A program made the position numbers and the translations under genes. A stretch of DNA of 64,000 nt, from assembly GCA_913060975.1 (NCBI GenBank), contig CAJXVC010000006.1:186001-250000 (forward strand), in the 5' to 3' direction. Numbering within the stretch: the stretch's first letter is position 1; each line of letters opens with the position of its first letter. Below the pieces are notes generated by a model. That model was not told the DNA's origin and ran no database searches. It was given only the letters and a program-made list of their open reading frames with translations. Of this stretch, positions 33,265 through 42,252 are shown one piece after another. This DNA is from an uncultured Gammaproteobacteria bacterium (GTDB lineage: Bacteria; Pseudomonadota; Gammaproteobacteria; Pseudomonadales; Pseudohongiellaceae).

Positions 33265-34671
33265 TTAATCAGCGCGTTGCAGCAAAGCGGGAGTCAGCCC
33301 GTCGATGCCCACGAGTGCCAAAATGGTGAGAAATGCGGTCTGCGGGCCGACCCAGGAGTCGCCCGGTGCGAACCACTCGTCAGGGGAATGGGCGCCGCCA
33401 CCTTCGCCACCACCGGCTATGGTAATGGCAGGGATGCCTAGTGACATAGGCACGTTGGAATCAGTGCTGGACGTACCAAGTTCCTGTAGTTCTATACCGA
33501 CTTCATCGAAAGCCAGTGCAGCGACTTGCACGATAGGGCTGTCCGATGGCGTGCGTCCCACAGGGCGATCGCCGATCAGTTTAAAATCGACTGTTATTTC
33601 ACCATTGTTCCAGCGGTTGTTTTCTTCCGCAACGGCTTCCAGCGCCGCGGCCTTGGCTTGTTCTTCAAGCTTGGCTAACTCGGCACTGTCATTGGAGCGC
33701 ATGTCGATGGCGAAGACTGCGTCAGCCGCGATGGAGTTCACCGATGTGCCGCCAGCTACCGTACCAACAGTAAACGTGGTTTTTGGATCATCAGGTGTCT
33801 CGAGATCGCCAATCTTGGCAATGGCCCGACCCATGGCATGAATCGCGCTGGCTAATCCAAACGCGCCAAATGAGTGGCCGCCAGGACCTGAGAAAACGAA
33901 TTCGAAGCGGCGTGATCCGGTTCCGGCAGTGGTAATGCGGCGCAAGCGGACGCCATCGATGGATATGAAACCGTCAATTTCCGGAAAATCACGAAACAAG
34001 GCTTTGACGCCGCGCAAATCGCCACGGCCTTCTTCGCCGACATTACCGGAGAAAATGATGTCGCCGCGTGTCTGTATGCCAGTCTCGTTGAGCGCATCAA
34101 TGACTGAGAGCAAGGCGGCCAAGCCGCGGGTATCGTCGCCAATGCCTGGCGCGTAGTAACGCCCGCCCCGTAGCTCGACAGTAGTGTCTACGCCTTCCGG
34201 GAATACTGTATCGAGATGGGCAGCAACCAGCAGGGTAGGCCCATCGCCAGTGCCACGGCGAATGGCAACGGCATTACCTTCGCTATCTATATAGGCATCG
34301 CTTAAACCGCGTAGTTGCAACTGTTCCAGATAATGATTGGCACGGCGAGTTTCCTGAAACGGTGGTGCCGGAATCTCCGTCATACGAAATTGCTCACGGA
34401 TCGTGTCGGGCTCGCGAGCTTGAATGTTGGCCAGTGCGTCGACCACTCTGGAGTCGCTGCTGATGAGTTCAAACTGTTGGCGGATGTCACCATCAATCGG
34501 GACCAATGTCTGTTGTGGAGTATTCTGGGCCAGTGCCAGCAGGGGAAGAGTCAGCAGTGCAAGGGCCGCTACTGAAAGGGCTAGCAACGGGCACAGGGCT
34601 GCACGCAGACGCAATCGCTTGCTACCTGGGTTTGTTGCATTGATGGTTATGACTGTGGCCATGAAATTCAC
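33265..34671 (-). CDS. M20-family metallopeptidase, exported
   Basis: Zinc-dependent aminopeptidase of 468 residues, probably periplasmic: a hydrophobic signal at about residues 24-48 ends LALAQ. Catalytic layout of M20 enzymes: AAHLDTVFP (zinc His and catalytic Asp), GIGDDTRGLAALLSV (bridging Asp), GNVGEEGRGDLRG (catalytic and zinc Glu), DGVRLRRI, and a final GGGAHSPDEWF zinc His. The internal GGHSFGAFG and VNSIAADA segments mark the dimerisation domain. It starts at GTG 34671 or ATG 34662, both with a purine-rich site. The cupin gene follows in the same frame. Most similar in layout to PepT/PepV-like exported peptidases. Confidence 0.85.
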   Translation of the reverse strand: MNFMATVITINATNPGSKRLRLRAALCPLLALSVAALALLTLPLLALAQNTPQQTLVPIDGDIRQQFELISSDSRVVDALANIQAREPDTIREQFRMTEIPAPPFQETRRANHYLEQLQLRGLSDAYIDSEGNAVAIRRGTGDGPTLLVAAHLDTVFPEGVDTTVELRGGRYYAPGIGDDTRGLAALLSVIDALNETGIQTRGDIIFSGNVGEEGRGDLRGVKALFRDFPEIDGFISIDGVRLRRITTAGTGSRRFEFVFSGPGGHSFGAFGLASAIHAMGRAIAKIGDLETPDDPKTTFTVGTVAGGTSVNSIAADAVFAIDMRSNDSAELAKLEEQAKAAALEAVAEENNRWNNGEITVDFKLIGDRPVGRTPSDSPIVQVAALAFDEVGIELQELGTSSTDSNVPMSLGIPAITIAGGGEGGGAHSPDEWFAPGDSWVGPQTAFLTILALVGIDGLTPALLQRAD

Positions 34672-34764
34672 TCGCTACCTCTTAACTCAATGGGTTTGGA
34701 TCTGATTCAACTAACAAGGTTTAACCTGGGATACATCGGCAACCCACAATATTCAATTTGCTGT

Positions 34765-35340
34765 TCAGGCAGATTCCAGTAGTCGCATGCGGAAGCCACG
34801 ACCACCTTTGGAAAGCGTGCGGCGCTCGCGCATGCGCGCATGCAATTGTGCGCGTTTGCTGGCGATCCAGTCTTCGCGTCCGACATGAGTGTCAAGACCG
34901 CTGGCTTTGCGTCGGGATTCTTCGGCTTTTCTGAACTCACAAAATTCCTGATAGGATTTGATTTCATGGCTCAACTGCTGGCACACCAATTCGGCATACA
35001 GTGCATCATCAAGATAGCCGATACCGGGAATATCATCCGGAATGACATCGTTGGGTTCGATAAAATAATACAACACGCTGTGGATGCTGCGGCACTCCGC
35101 AGTCGTGAGTTGCCATTCGCTATCCTGAACCATATTCAACAGCACTTGCAGTTTTAGTAAACGCTCAGCGATAAATTCGGGCAGTTGCAAGGATTGAGCC
35201 TTGCCGATCAGCTCGGCTGCGGCTTCTTCAATGTCAGCAGTAGGCACGCTGTTATCCAGCAATTGTTCCCCTTTATCAATGCTGTCCTGAAAGCGTTGCA
35301 GATCTTCATCACTCAGAGTGATTGTTAATTCTATTGGCAT
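34765..35340 (-). CDS. YkvA/DUF1232 protein (copy 1)
   Basis: Protein of 191 residues with a DUF1232/YkvA core: DVIPDDIPGIGYLDDALYAEL near residues 97-117, preceded by LLKLQVLLNMVQDSEWQL. Unlike membrane-bound YkvA members, this version has charged ends and no strong membrane helix; the C-terminus is Arg-rich (RAQLHARMRERR). A homologue of nearly the same length is encoded at 42253-42801. Function is unknown; the DUF1232 family is linked only loosely to membranes and stress. Divergent from the class V aminotransferase gene. Confidence 0.75.
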   Translation of the reverse strand: MPIELTITLSDEDLQRFQDSIDKGEQLLDNSVPTADIEEAAAELIGKAQSLQLPEFIAERLLKLQVLLNMVQDSEWQLTTAECRSIHSVLYYFIEPNDVIPDDIPGIGYLDDALYAELVCQQLSHEIKSYQEFCEFRKAEESRRKASGLDTHVGREDWIASKRAQLHARMRERRTLSKGGRGFRMRLLESA

Positions 35341-35592
35341 GGTGACAAACTCATTATTCTGGTTTTTAGCTGGCTCTCAAAAGCAATCTGGCTGCCACTA
35401 GTGTGCCCTGACAGCCGCGATTGATCAACGTCCAGCATGGTGTTTAGGCCGCTGAATTGGGGATTTGGCGGTGATATTGCATAGATGCGTACAAGCCCTG
35501 CGGGGCATTCGCACCAGAGTACTGGCAAGCTTGTCATAGGTTTGCCGCACTAAACGGTTTATGCTTTGCTTTATTACTCTGCGAGGTCTGTT

Positions 35593-36906
35593 ATGACGGC
35601 TCTTTTTTCCCAGCGCACTGTTTCCCGGCGCACGCTGCTCAAGGCGATGGCATCGCTGCCTACGCTCTCTCTCCCGACGCTGTTGCAAGCGCAAACCGCT
35701 GAGATGACTCTGTCGATTCCAGATGGCTCGCCCCAGCAACTGGCCGCTGATGAGTCATTTTGGCGCACTGTGGGCAATTATTATGATCGTACGGAAGGCA
35801 TTGTTAATCTGGAGCATGGTTATTGGGGAAAGATGGCCAGACCGGTACAAACTGCTTATCTGGACGCCACCCGCTTTGTAAACGCACAGAATTCTTTTTA
35901 TGCCCGCAAGCAGTACGGCGCCGATCTGCGAGCCAGTGTGGCGAGCGTTGCCGAAGCGCTGGGCGCGCAACCGGATGAGATCGTGCTGACCCGCAATGCT
36001 ACTGAAGCCATTCACAATCTGCTACGGCAATATCAGGGCTTGCAAGCAGGAGATGGCATTCTGTTGGCGGATGTGGACTACCCCAGTTTTAAAACCACGG
36101 TGCGATGGCTGGCCGACGAGCGTCAGTTGCAAGCCGTGGAAGTGCAATTACCCTGGCGCGCCAGCCAGCAAGAAATTCTCGATCGCTATGTGCAAGCTTT
36201 TGAAGCGTACCCGAATCTCAAACTCATGTTGTTAACTCATGTCAGCAACCAACATGGTTTGACGCTACCGGTAGCAGCCATCGCCGAGCAGGCCAAATCG
36301 CGCGGCATTGATGTTATCTGTGACAGTGCGCAGTCCTGGGGTTTGCTGGATTTCAATATCAATGATCTGAACGTCGATTGGGCCGGATTTAACCTGCACA
36401 AGTGGTTAGGCTCGCCGGTTGGTGTTGGTGCCCTGTACATGCGCCGGGGCTCTCTCGCGAAGATTGCTCCGTATCCGGGTGAGGAAGATCCTGAGAATAC
36501 GCGCGCGGCTACACGTATCCATACCGCTACCTCGAATTTCGCTGCCATGATGGTAGTGCCCGAGGCTATTGCCTTTCACCAAAAACTGGGCCCGGCCAAC
36601 AAGGAAGCGCGCTTGCGTTATTTGCGCGCGGCATGGACAGCACCAGCTGAACAGATGCCGCACATCGAAGTGTTGGGCGGTAAGGACGAACAGTCCTGGA
36701 GTGGTATGGGTGCGTTTCGATTGCGCGGTCAAAGCTCGGCAGCCGAGGTTAATCAATTGCAGCAGCGGCTGGAAAACGAGTTCGGTATATTTACGGTGGG
36801 GCGCTTTGGCCTGGCTGATGGCGCTTGCATTCGCATCACACCGCAAGTCTTTACGTCACTCGAAGAGGTTCAGCAGTTGGTTGCGGCGCTGGAGCAGTTG
36901 GCTTGA
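35593..36906 (+). CDS. Class V aminotransferase (isopenicillin-N epimerase-like) with Tat signal
   Basis: PLP enzyme of 437 residues. ATG 35593 is preferred since GCGAGG lies 6 bases upstream; a TTG nine codons earlier also fits the frame. The N-terminus has a twin-arginine signal SRRTLLKAMAS (11-21) with hydrophobic stretch and a cleavage-like LQAQT, so the protein is probably exported folded with its cofactor. The aminotransferase domain shows EHGYWGKMARPV, TRNATEAIHNLL, the PLP aspartate in VICDSAQSWG and the Schiff-base lysine K270 in NLHKWLGSPVG. Related enzymes epimerise or desulfurise amino acids; the substrate cannot be assigned. Confidence 0.85.
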   Translation: MTALFSQRTVSRRTLLKAMASLPTLSLPTLLQAQTAEMTLSIPDGSPQQLAADESFWRTVGNYYDRTEGIVNLEHGYWGKMARPVQTAYLDATRFVNAQNSFYARKQYGADLRASVASVAEALGAQPDEIVLTRNATEAIHNLLRQYQGLQAGDGILLADVDYPSFKTTVRWLADERQLQAVEVQLPWRASQQEILDRYVQAFEAYPNLKLMLLTHVSNQHGLTLPVAAIAEQAKSRGIDVICDSAQSWGLLDFNINDLNVDWAGFNLHKWLGSPVGVGALYMRRGSLAKIAPYPGEEDPENTRAATRIHTATSNFAAMMVVPEAIAFHQKLGPANKEARLRYLRAAWTAPAEQMPHIEVLGGKDEQSWSGMGAFRLRGQSSAAEVNQLQQRLENEFGIFTVGRFGLADGACIRITPQVFTSLEEVQQLVAALEQLA

Positions 36907-36929
36907 TCGCCGACGCTATCTAAAACCAG

Positions 36930-37463
36930 TTAGCTGCCAGTACGCAAGGGTGCCAGAGCCCGGTCAATAATCGATAGCAGTGTGCTGATGACCAGTGCTT
37001 GTCCCGCCCAATGTAGTGCGCTGATCAAAGCCTGGCTCCAGCCGGAGTTGGGGCTCAATGCGGCAATGGACAGGATGAGCAAGGGAGCGAAGTAGAAGAT
37101 GCCATTCCAGCGCCCCAGAAAACTCATCTTCAGGGATTTTTGCCGGTGCCAGTAATAGGAGTCCAGCACGTATTGGGCGAACGCGATCACGATGAGTATC
37201 GGCAGGATAAGAGGGCTGAGGCCAAGCCAGCCCGCGACCAGCAAGCCCGAAGTCACGAACAGAAAGTCAGTGCCGTGATCGAACAGCATGCCGCGGCTAC
37301 TGGCTTCGTTACGCGCACGCGCCACGATGCCATCAAAATAATCGCTGGCAATGGCCACGATCACGATTACGATCAACCACCAACCCGATTCCCGCCAGTT
37401 CAGCAGCAGCCAACAAAATGGCGCTATGAGTAACAGCCGAACTGACGTGAGCAGGTTGGCCAT
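36930..37463 (-). CDS. CDP-alcohol phosphatidyltransferase family protein
   Basis: Integral membrane phospholipid-synthesis enzyme of 177 residues. The family motif D-x2-D-G-x2-A-R-x8-G-x3-D-x3-D is seen in DYFDGIVARARNEASSRG, followed by MLFDHGTDF. About five hydrophobic segments surround it. It would transfer a CDP-linked phosphatidyl group to an alcohol; whether glycerol phosphate, inositol, serine or another acceptor is unclear. It lies two bases after the stop of the membrane protein gene at 37466 and forms an operon with it and the epimerase-like gene further upstream. Confidence 0.85.
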   Translation of the reverse strand: MANLLTSVRLLLIAPFCWLLLNWRESGWWLIVIVIVAIASDYFDGIVARARNEASSRGMLFDHGTDFLFVTSGLLVAGWLGLSPLILPILIVIAFAQYVLDSYYWHRQKSLKMSFLGRWNGIFYFAPLLILSIAALSPNSGWSQALISALHWAGQALVISTLLSIIDRALAPLRTGS

Positions 37464-37465
37464 TG

Positions 37466-38458
37466 TCAGGCGAACAATTCTCGCTGGGCGCGGCGCCAGA
37501 ACACCAAGCCAATAAGCGCATTGAACAAGATAAAGAAATTATGTTGTACAAAGCCGAAGGCTGCCATAGCACCTTCATTTTCCGGGAACAACACTACCCA
37601 GATCGTAATAGCCGCTGCTCGCATCGGGGTTGGTACCGCCGCTGCGAAAAAGATCACCGGCAAGTAGGGCAGCAGGGTCAGTATCGAGGCTTCCACGCCG
37701 AACAGGTTTAGCGCGGTGGTATAAACCACGATCGCGGCAATCAGGGCAGGAGAGCGCAGCAGGAAGAACAATACGTAGTGAATTGGCGTGGCTTGGCGAA
37801 AAGCGTCCAGCAAGCGACGTTCACGAAACTTGTTGTTCGGCAGGATCGTGCCATTGAAGTACAGAATCCAAAGAACCAGAACAACCAGAGCCACAACGCT
37901 TATATAAGGCAGGATCTGGAAAGCCGGTGGTAGTTCGCCAGCACTGAAGACGAAACCGATTGTGGCCCAGACCAGCAGATAGAATATTTCACAAAACATG
38001 ATGAACAGCATCACCGAGCCGACTTCCCAGCCCGGAATTTTGTCCCGTTTGTTTAAATAGTATGCCATGGCGCCTTTGCCGATCTGCTCATTGAAGATCG
38101 AGATGATATAGGCGCTGGCACGTATCGGCAGAATATTCTTGTAGCGTATAGGGGCCACAAACCAGTTCAGGGCGCGTGTCACGACCAGTGTATCGATCAG
38201 GAAATAGAACAGCGAATAGCCAATCATCAGGGCCAGCCATGGCACCCATTCAACGGCTGCAAACACATCGGCCATGTATTCAGGCAGGCTGACACCAGAA
38301 CGCATTGCCGCGCCATTCAGTCGATAGTAAAGATAGGCAAAACACAGAGCGGTAAGAATAAGAAAGGCGACCCGGCCCAGCGGGCTGGATTTCTTTTTCG
38401 CCGGCACAGGTTCTTGCTCGGGGATGGTTGGTTCGGTCGGCTCGGTTTGTTCGGTCAT
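37466..38458 (-). CDS. Polytopic membrane protein, lysylphosphatidylglycerol synthase TM-like
   Basis: A 330-residue inner-membrane protein with a soluble, Glu/Pro/Lys-rich N-terminus of about 28 residues and about eight membrane segments. The pattern ALNWFVAPIRYKNILPIRASAYIISIFNEQIGKGAMAYYL resembles the NNxxPxxxGxxxR-like core of UPF0104/AglD transmembrane proteins, which flip or modify polyprenyl- or lipid-linked groups. Between the CDP-alcohol transferase gene and the epimerase-like gene, with gaps of 1-2 bases on each side, it probably belongs to one lipid- or glycolipid-related pathway. Function is not established. Confidence 0.65.
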   Translation of the reverse strand: MTEQTEPTEPTIPEQEPVPAKKKSSPLGRVAFLILTALCFAYLYYRLNGAAMRSGVSLPEYMADVFAAVEWVPWLALMIGYSLFYFLIDTLVVTRALNWFVAPIRYKNILPIRASAYIISIFNEQIGKGAMAYYLNKRDKIPGWEVGSVMLFIMFCEIFYLLVWATIGFVFSAGELPPAFQILPYISVVALVVLVLWILYFNGTILPNNKFRERRLLDAFRQATPIHYVLFFLLRSPALIAAIVVYTTALNLFGVEASILTLLPYLPVIFFAAAVPTPMRAAAITIWVVLFPENEGAMAAFGFVQHNFFILFNALIGLVFWRRAQRELFA

Positions 38459-38459
38459 A

Positions 38460-39356
38460 TCAGCTATTCGCTCTTAATATTTTACTTATCGTATCCTGTA
38501 GCGGTGTGAGCGTCACGCCCAGCTCACTATCAGCATTATGGCTGGTTTTTTCATCAGTTGTAATGACATCGATAACCGTAGGGGAGATGCCGCCACCTTT
38601 GACGATGCTGGTCACTGCCGCGCCAATCTTTGCCAGCCAAATAGGGACACTGCCGATTTTGATTTCCTTGCCCAGCTCTGTAGCAAAGCGGCGAATCAAG
38701 TCACAATAGGCGATAGGTTCAGGTCCGGCCAACTCATAGGTAGTGGACCCGCTTACTTCGCGCTTGCACAGGTTGCTGATAGCCACGCTGAGATCGTCGA
38801 TATCCAGCGGATGCATGACATAATGCCCGCCGCCCAGGACTTTGGCCTCGTCTTGCTTGGCCGCGCCAAGCAATGACCAGGCACCGGCAGTGCTCGGCCC
38901 CAGTAATAAAGGCGTGCGTAAAATACTGACATTCAGACCAGACTCTTCCGCCAACTTTTCGGCCGCGCCTTTGGAGCGGTAGTAGGCGTTTTTGGAATCC
39001 GGCCTGGCACCGATAACGCTGATGAAAATGAAATGCTGGGCGTTATTGGCTTTTGCCGCAGCCAGCACCGCAGCGGTTGCTGCTACGTTGGCTGTTGCGT
39101 AGTTACTGTGTTTGTTTTCGATGAGAATACCGGCTAAATGAATGACGACATTGGCACCCGAAGCGGCTTGCTCCAGACCGGCAGCATCGTCATAGGCGAT
39201 CACAGTCGGCACTATCTTGGCGTCGCTCGGCAGCGAGTTGAAGGCTTTTTCAGAGCGCACACCTGCGATGATGGATTCCACTGCGGGATCGCGACCCAGA
39301 TGGTCCAATAGATTAATGCCAACGCTACTATTGGCGCCTGTTATAACAATTTTCAT
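38460..39356 (-). CDS. NAD(P)-binding extended SDR (NDUFA9/nucleotide-sugar epimerase-like)
   Basis: Atypical extended SDR of 298 residues: IVITGANSSVGINLL (GxxGxxG), VVIHLAGI, and AYYRSKGAAEKL near 123-135, with YRSKxxxE replacing the usual YxxxK spacing; LRTPLLLGPS follows. Such NmrA/NDUFA9-like proteins serve as epimerases, reductases or assembly factors in ubiquinone or complex I contexts; no one substrate is indicated. It is the first gene of the three-gene membrane cluster, its stop abutting the next start. Confidence 0.75.
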   Translation of the reverse strand: MKIVITGANSSVGINLLDHLGRDPAVESIIAGVRSEKAFNSLPSDAKIVPTVIAYDDAAGLEQAASGANVVIHLAGILIENKHSNYATANVAATAAVLAAAKANNAQHFIFISVIGARPDSKNAYYRSKGAAEKLAEESGLNVSILRTPLLLGPSTAGAWSLLGAAKQDEAKVLGGGHYVMHPLDIDDLSVAISNLCKREVSGSTTYELAGPEPIAYCDLIRRFATELGKEIKIGSVPIWLAKIGAAVTSIVKGGGISPTVIDVITTDEKTSHNADSELGVTLTPLQDTISKILRANS

Positions 39357-39508
39357 AATGGTTTATCTGTCCTTGTGACGGTATTTGCTGTCATCCAATT
39401 TCATCTATCCGGTGTTACTTAACCCCAAGCGAGTCTGGCACCGGTTTGGCGCGAATCGCTCAAAGAGTCTTGTACGTCGGCAAGAGTGGAACGGGATTGC
39501 TTTGATGT

Positions 39509-39532
39509 TGATTATTGATAGCTGATTATTGA
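39509..39532 (+). repeat. Short direct repeat between the cofGH gene and the SDR
   Basis: TGATTATTGA occurs twice, at 39509-39518 and 39523-39532, 14 bases apart. It lies just past the end of the minus-strand cofGH gene. No matching regulator is known to me. Confidence 0.35.
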
Positions 39533-39541
39533 CCTGCCTGC

Positions 39542-41998
39542 TTAGTGTATTTCGGCCAGAGGCAAGGTTTTCTTGGATCGCTGGAGTTTCCCCGCGGGTG
39601 TTTGTTCGCAAGGGGTGAGGGCTTGTGCTTGCAAGGCAGCCAAGCGCTGCGCCTCAGGTGCAGGTTGATAGCGAGTATTGCGCATCAGCGGTTGCTTGCC
39701 GGCAGCTTCAATGGCTTGTTCGATCTCTGTAACTGGCCATTCCTGACCATGCTCGGCGCCTGCCGCTCGAGTGATGCTCTCGTTCATCAAGGTGCCGCCC
39801 AGATCATTGGCGCCAGCGGACAAGCAGGCCAATGCGCCGTCATGCCCCATCTTGACCCAGGAGGCCTGGATATTGTCGATCAAGCCGTGCAGCACGATGC
39901 GAGCCACGGCATGCATTAAAATAGATTCGCGAAACGTGGGCCCACAACGGGAGCGACCGCGCAGATACATGGGGGCTTCCATGTGCACATAGGACAGAGG
40001 CACGAATTCGGTGAAACCGCCGGTACGTTCCTGTAGCGCCCGAATGTGCAGAAGATGGTGGGCCCAGTGTTCGGGCGTATCAACGTGTCCGAACATGATA
40101 GTTGCGGTGGTATTGAAGCCAGTGCGATGCGCTGCCGCCATCACTTCCAGCCATTGTTCGGTATTCAGTTTGTCGGCGCAGATGATCGCGCGTACATCGT
40201 CATGCAGGATTTCGGCAGCAGTGCCCGGCAAAGTATCGAGGCCGGCCTTCTGTAATTGTTGCAGGAACTCATCGAGGGATAGATTCGCTGTCGCGGCGCC
40301 TTGCCAGACTTCCAGTGGCGAGAACGCATGCACATGCAACTCCGGTACTGCCTGTTTAACAGTCTCGACAATATCGATATAGGTTTGGCCGGTGTAGTCG
40401 GGATGAATACCGCCTTGCATACACACTTCTGTGGCACCGCGTTGCCAGGCTTCCTGACAACGCCGAATGATTTCATCGGCACTCAGGTCATAGGGTTTGC
40501 CGCGCAAATCTTCATGCTGTTTGCCTTTGGAGAAGGCACAAAAGCGGCAGTTGAAATAACACACGTTGGTGTAATTGATATTGCGATTGACGACATAGCT
40601 CACGGTGTCGCCTTTGCTTGCCTGACGCAGGGCATCGGCTTGCTGGCAGACATAGGTAAAATCATTGCCGCGGGCGCTGAACAAATGCGTCACATCTGCA
40701 ATCGACGGTGCCTGACCCTGCTTGCAAGCTTCAATAATGGCTGTCATAAGGGCATCAGGTGCATGGTTGATGCGATGCTCGGTAATCAGCTCATGATCAA
40801 GAGTTGGCATCGGTCGATGCGAACCGGATAGCCAGCTGTCTCTTCGTGCGAAACCTTCACTGTCAACTTGTCGCGCCAAAACCGGTTGTACTGCAGGGTC
40901 GATCCAGGTCGATGCCTGCTGCGCATAGGCAGGGTAGACAGTTAGGCGTTGTTCGAGAAACTTGCCAGCTTGCGCCGTGTCATTGGCAAGTGCATCAAGA
41001 TGTGGCCAGGGCGCTTCGGGATTGACATGGTCCGGTGTCAGCGGCGAAACGCCACCCCAGTCGTTGATGCCGGCATCGATAAGTTGCGCGAGCACGCCGG
41101 GGCTCAAATTCGGCGGTGCCTGAATATTCATGTCGGCACCAAAGATCAGCCTTGCGATGGCCAACGTCCAGAGCAGCTCGTCGAGATCCGGCTCCGGAGC
41201 CTGTGCCATTTTGGTGTTTGCCTTGGCCCGGAAATTCTGCACGATGATTTCCTGAATGTGGCCGTACTCTTCATGCAATTTTCGAATCGCCAACAAGGAT
41301 TCGATTCGCTCCGGACGTGTCTCACCGATACCGATCAAAATGCCCGTTGTGAACGGCACCTTGGCCTGTCCAGCCAGCGCCATTGTCTCGAGTCGTGTTG
41401 CTGGGACTTTATCGGGAGAGCCGTAGTGGGGCATGCCTTTTTCGCACAACCGTTCCGAGGCGGATTCGAGCATGATGCCCATAGAGGCACTTACTTGCCG
41501 TAGTTGGGCAATCTCGTCACTCGTCATGTTGCCCGCATTGATATGCGGCAATAATCCGGTTTCTTGCAGAACGCGATCAGCGACGGCCGCGACATAGTCA
41601 AGCGTGCTGGCATAGCCCATTTCGGCCAGTGCTTCTCGGGCAGCGCGGTAGCGCAGCTCGGGTTTTTCACCCAGGGTAAACAACGCTTCCTGACAGCCCA
41701 TCTCCGCACCTTGTCGGCACAATTGCACGACTTCCTCGACAGGCATGAAAACCTGTTCAAGTTTCTTCGGTGTTTGGGCAAATGTGCAGTAATGGCAAAC
41801 ATCGCGGCACAGTTGCGTGAGCGGGATGAAGACTTTGCGGGAATAGGTCACCACGTTGCCGTGCGCGGCGTCACGCAAGGCCCTGGCTTGTGCTGTGAGA
41901 GCTTCGAGGTCAGTACGGTCTGCCAGCGCCAGGGCCTCGGCAGCGTCCAATCGGAAGTCGAGCGGATTGTTGTGTTGCTCTGTTGTGCGTGTCGTCAT
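39542..41998 (-). CDS. cofGH: FO synthase, fused CofG-CofH (FbiC-type)
   Basis: Two radical SAM enzymes fused in one 818-residue cytoplasmic protein. They build FO, the chromophore of coenzyme F420, from 5-amino-6-ribitylaminouracil and tyrosine. The CofG half (about 45-385) has C64-x3-C68-x2-C71 (CRDVCHYC) with TLGEKPELRY and GINDWGGVSPLT; the CofH half (about 410-770) has C480-x3-C484-x2-C487 (CYFNCRFC) with GGIHPDY, HAFSPLEVW and GANDLGGTLMNESI. The same fusion is called FbiC in actinobacteria. F420 is rare in gammaproteobacteria. cofC, cofD and cofE are not visible here, so FO may also serve a photolyase antenna. Confidence 0.93.
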   Translation of the reverse strand: MTTRTTEQHNNPLDFRLDAAEALALADRTDLEALTAQARALRDAAHGNVVTYSRKVFIPLTQLCRDVCHYCTFAQTPKKLEQVFMPVEEVVQLCRQGAEMGCQEALFTLGEKPELRYRAAREALAEMGYASTLDYVAAVADRVLQETGLLPHINAGNMTSDEIAQLRQVSASMGIMLESASERLCEKGMPHYGSPDKVPATRLETMALAGQAKVPFTTGILIGIGETRPERIESLLAIRKLHEEYGHIQEIIVQNFRAKANTKMAQAPEPDLDELLWTLAIARLIFGADMNIQAPPNLSPGVLAQLIDAGINDWGGVSPLTPDHVNPEAPWPHLDALANDTAQAGKFLEQRLTVYPAYAQQASTWIDPAVQPVLARQVDSEGFARRDSWLSGSHRPMPTLDHELITEHRINHAPDALMTAIIEACKQGQAPSIADVTHLFSARGNDFTYVCQQADALRQASKGDTVSYVVNRNINYTNVCYFNCRFCAFSKGKQHEDLRGKPYDLSADEIIRRCQEAWQRGATEVCMQGGIHPDYTGQTYIDIVETVKQAVPELHVHAFSPLEVWQGAATANLSLDEFLQQLQKAGLDTLPGTAAEILHDDVRAIICADKLNTEQWLEVMAAAHRTGFNTTATIMFGHVDTPEHWAHHLLHIRALQERTGGFTEFVPLSYVHMEAPMYLRGRSRCGPTFRESILMHAVARIVLHGLIDNIQASWVKMGHDGALACLSAGANDLGGTLMNESITRAAGAEHGQEWPVTEIEQAIEAAGKQPLMRNTRYQPAPEAQRLAALQAQALTPCEQTPAGKLQRSKKTLPLAEIH

Positions 41999-42252
41999 TA
42001 TTGCTTTACTGCTGCACGATTAGAGAGCCCTAGCCTAACAGCGAACCAGCAAAAAAGAGAGTGAAATTAGCCCGAGCAACCGCGTCCTGGCCGGTGTCAG
42101 TCGCAAGATTCCCGGGATTGACGGCAAATTCCTGTTCGTGATGCACAACACCCACCGGATCGCAGGTGTTTGCTACTGCTAGTCTGGCAAGCCTGGACAC
42201 GCTACAGCAGCTTACGACTGGGCAGCATCACGCCCGCCTACTGATCAGGCAA

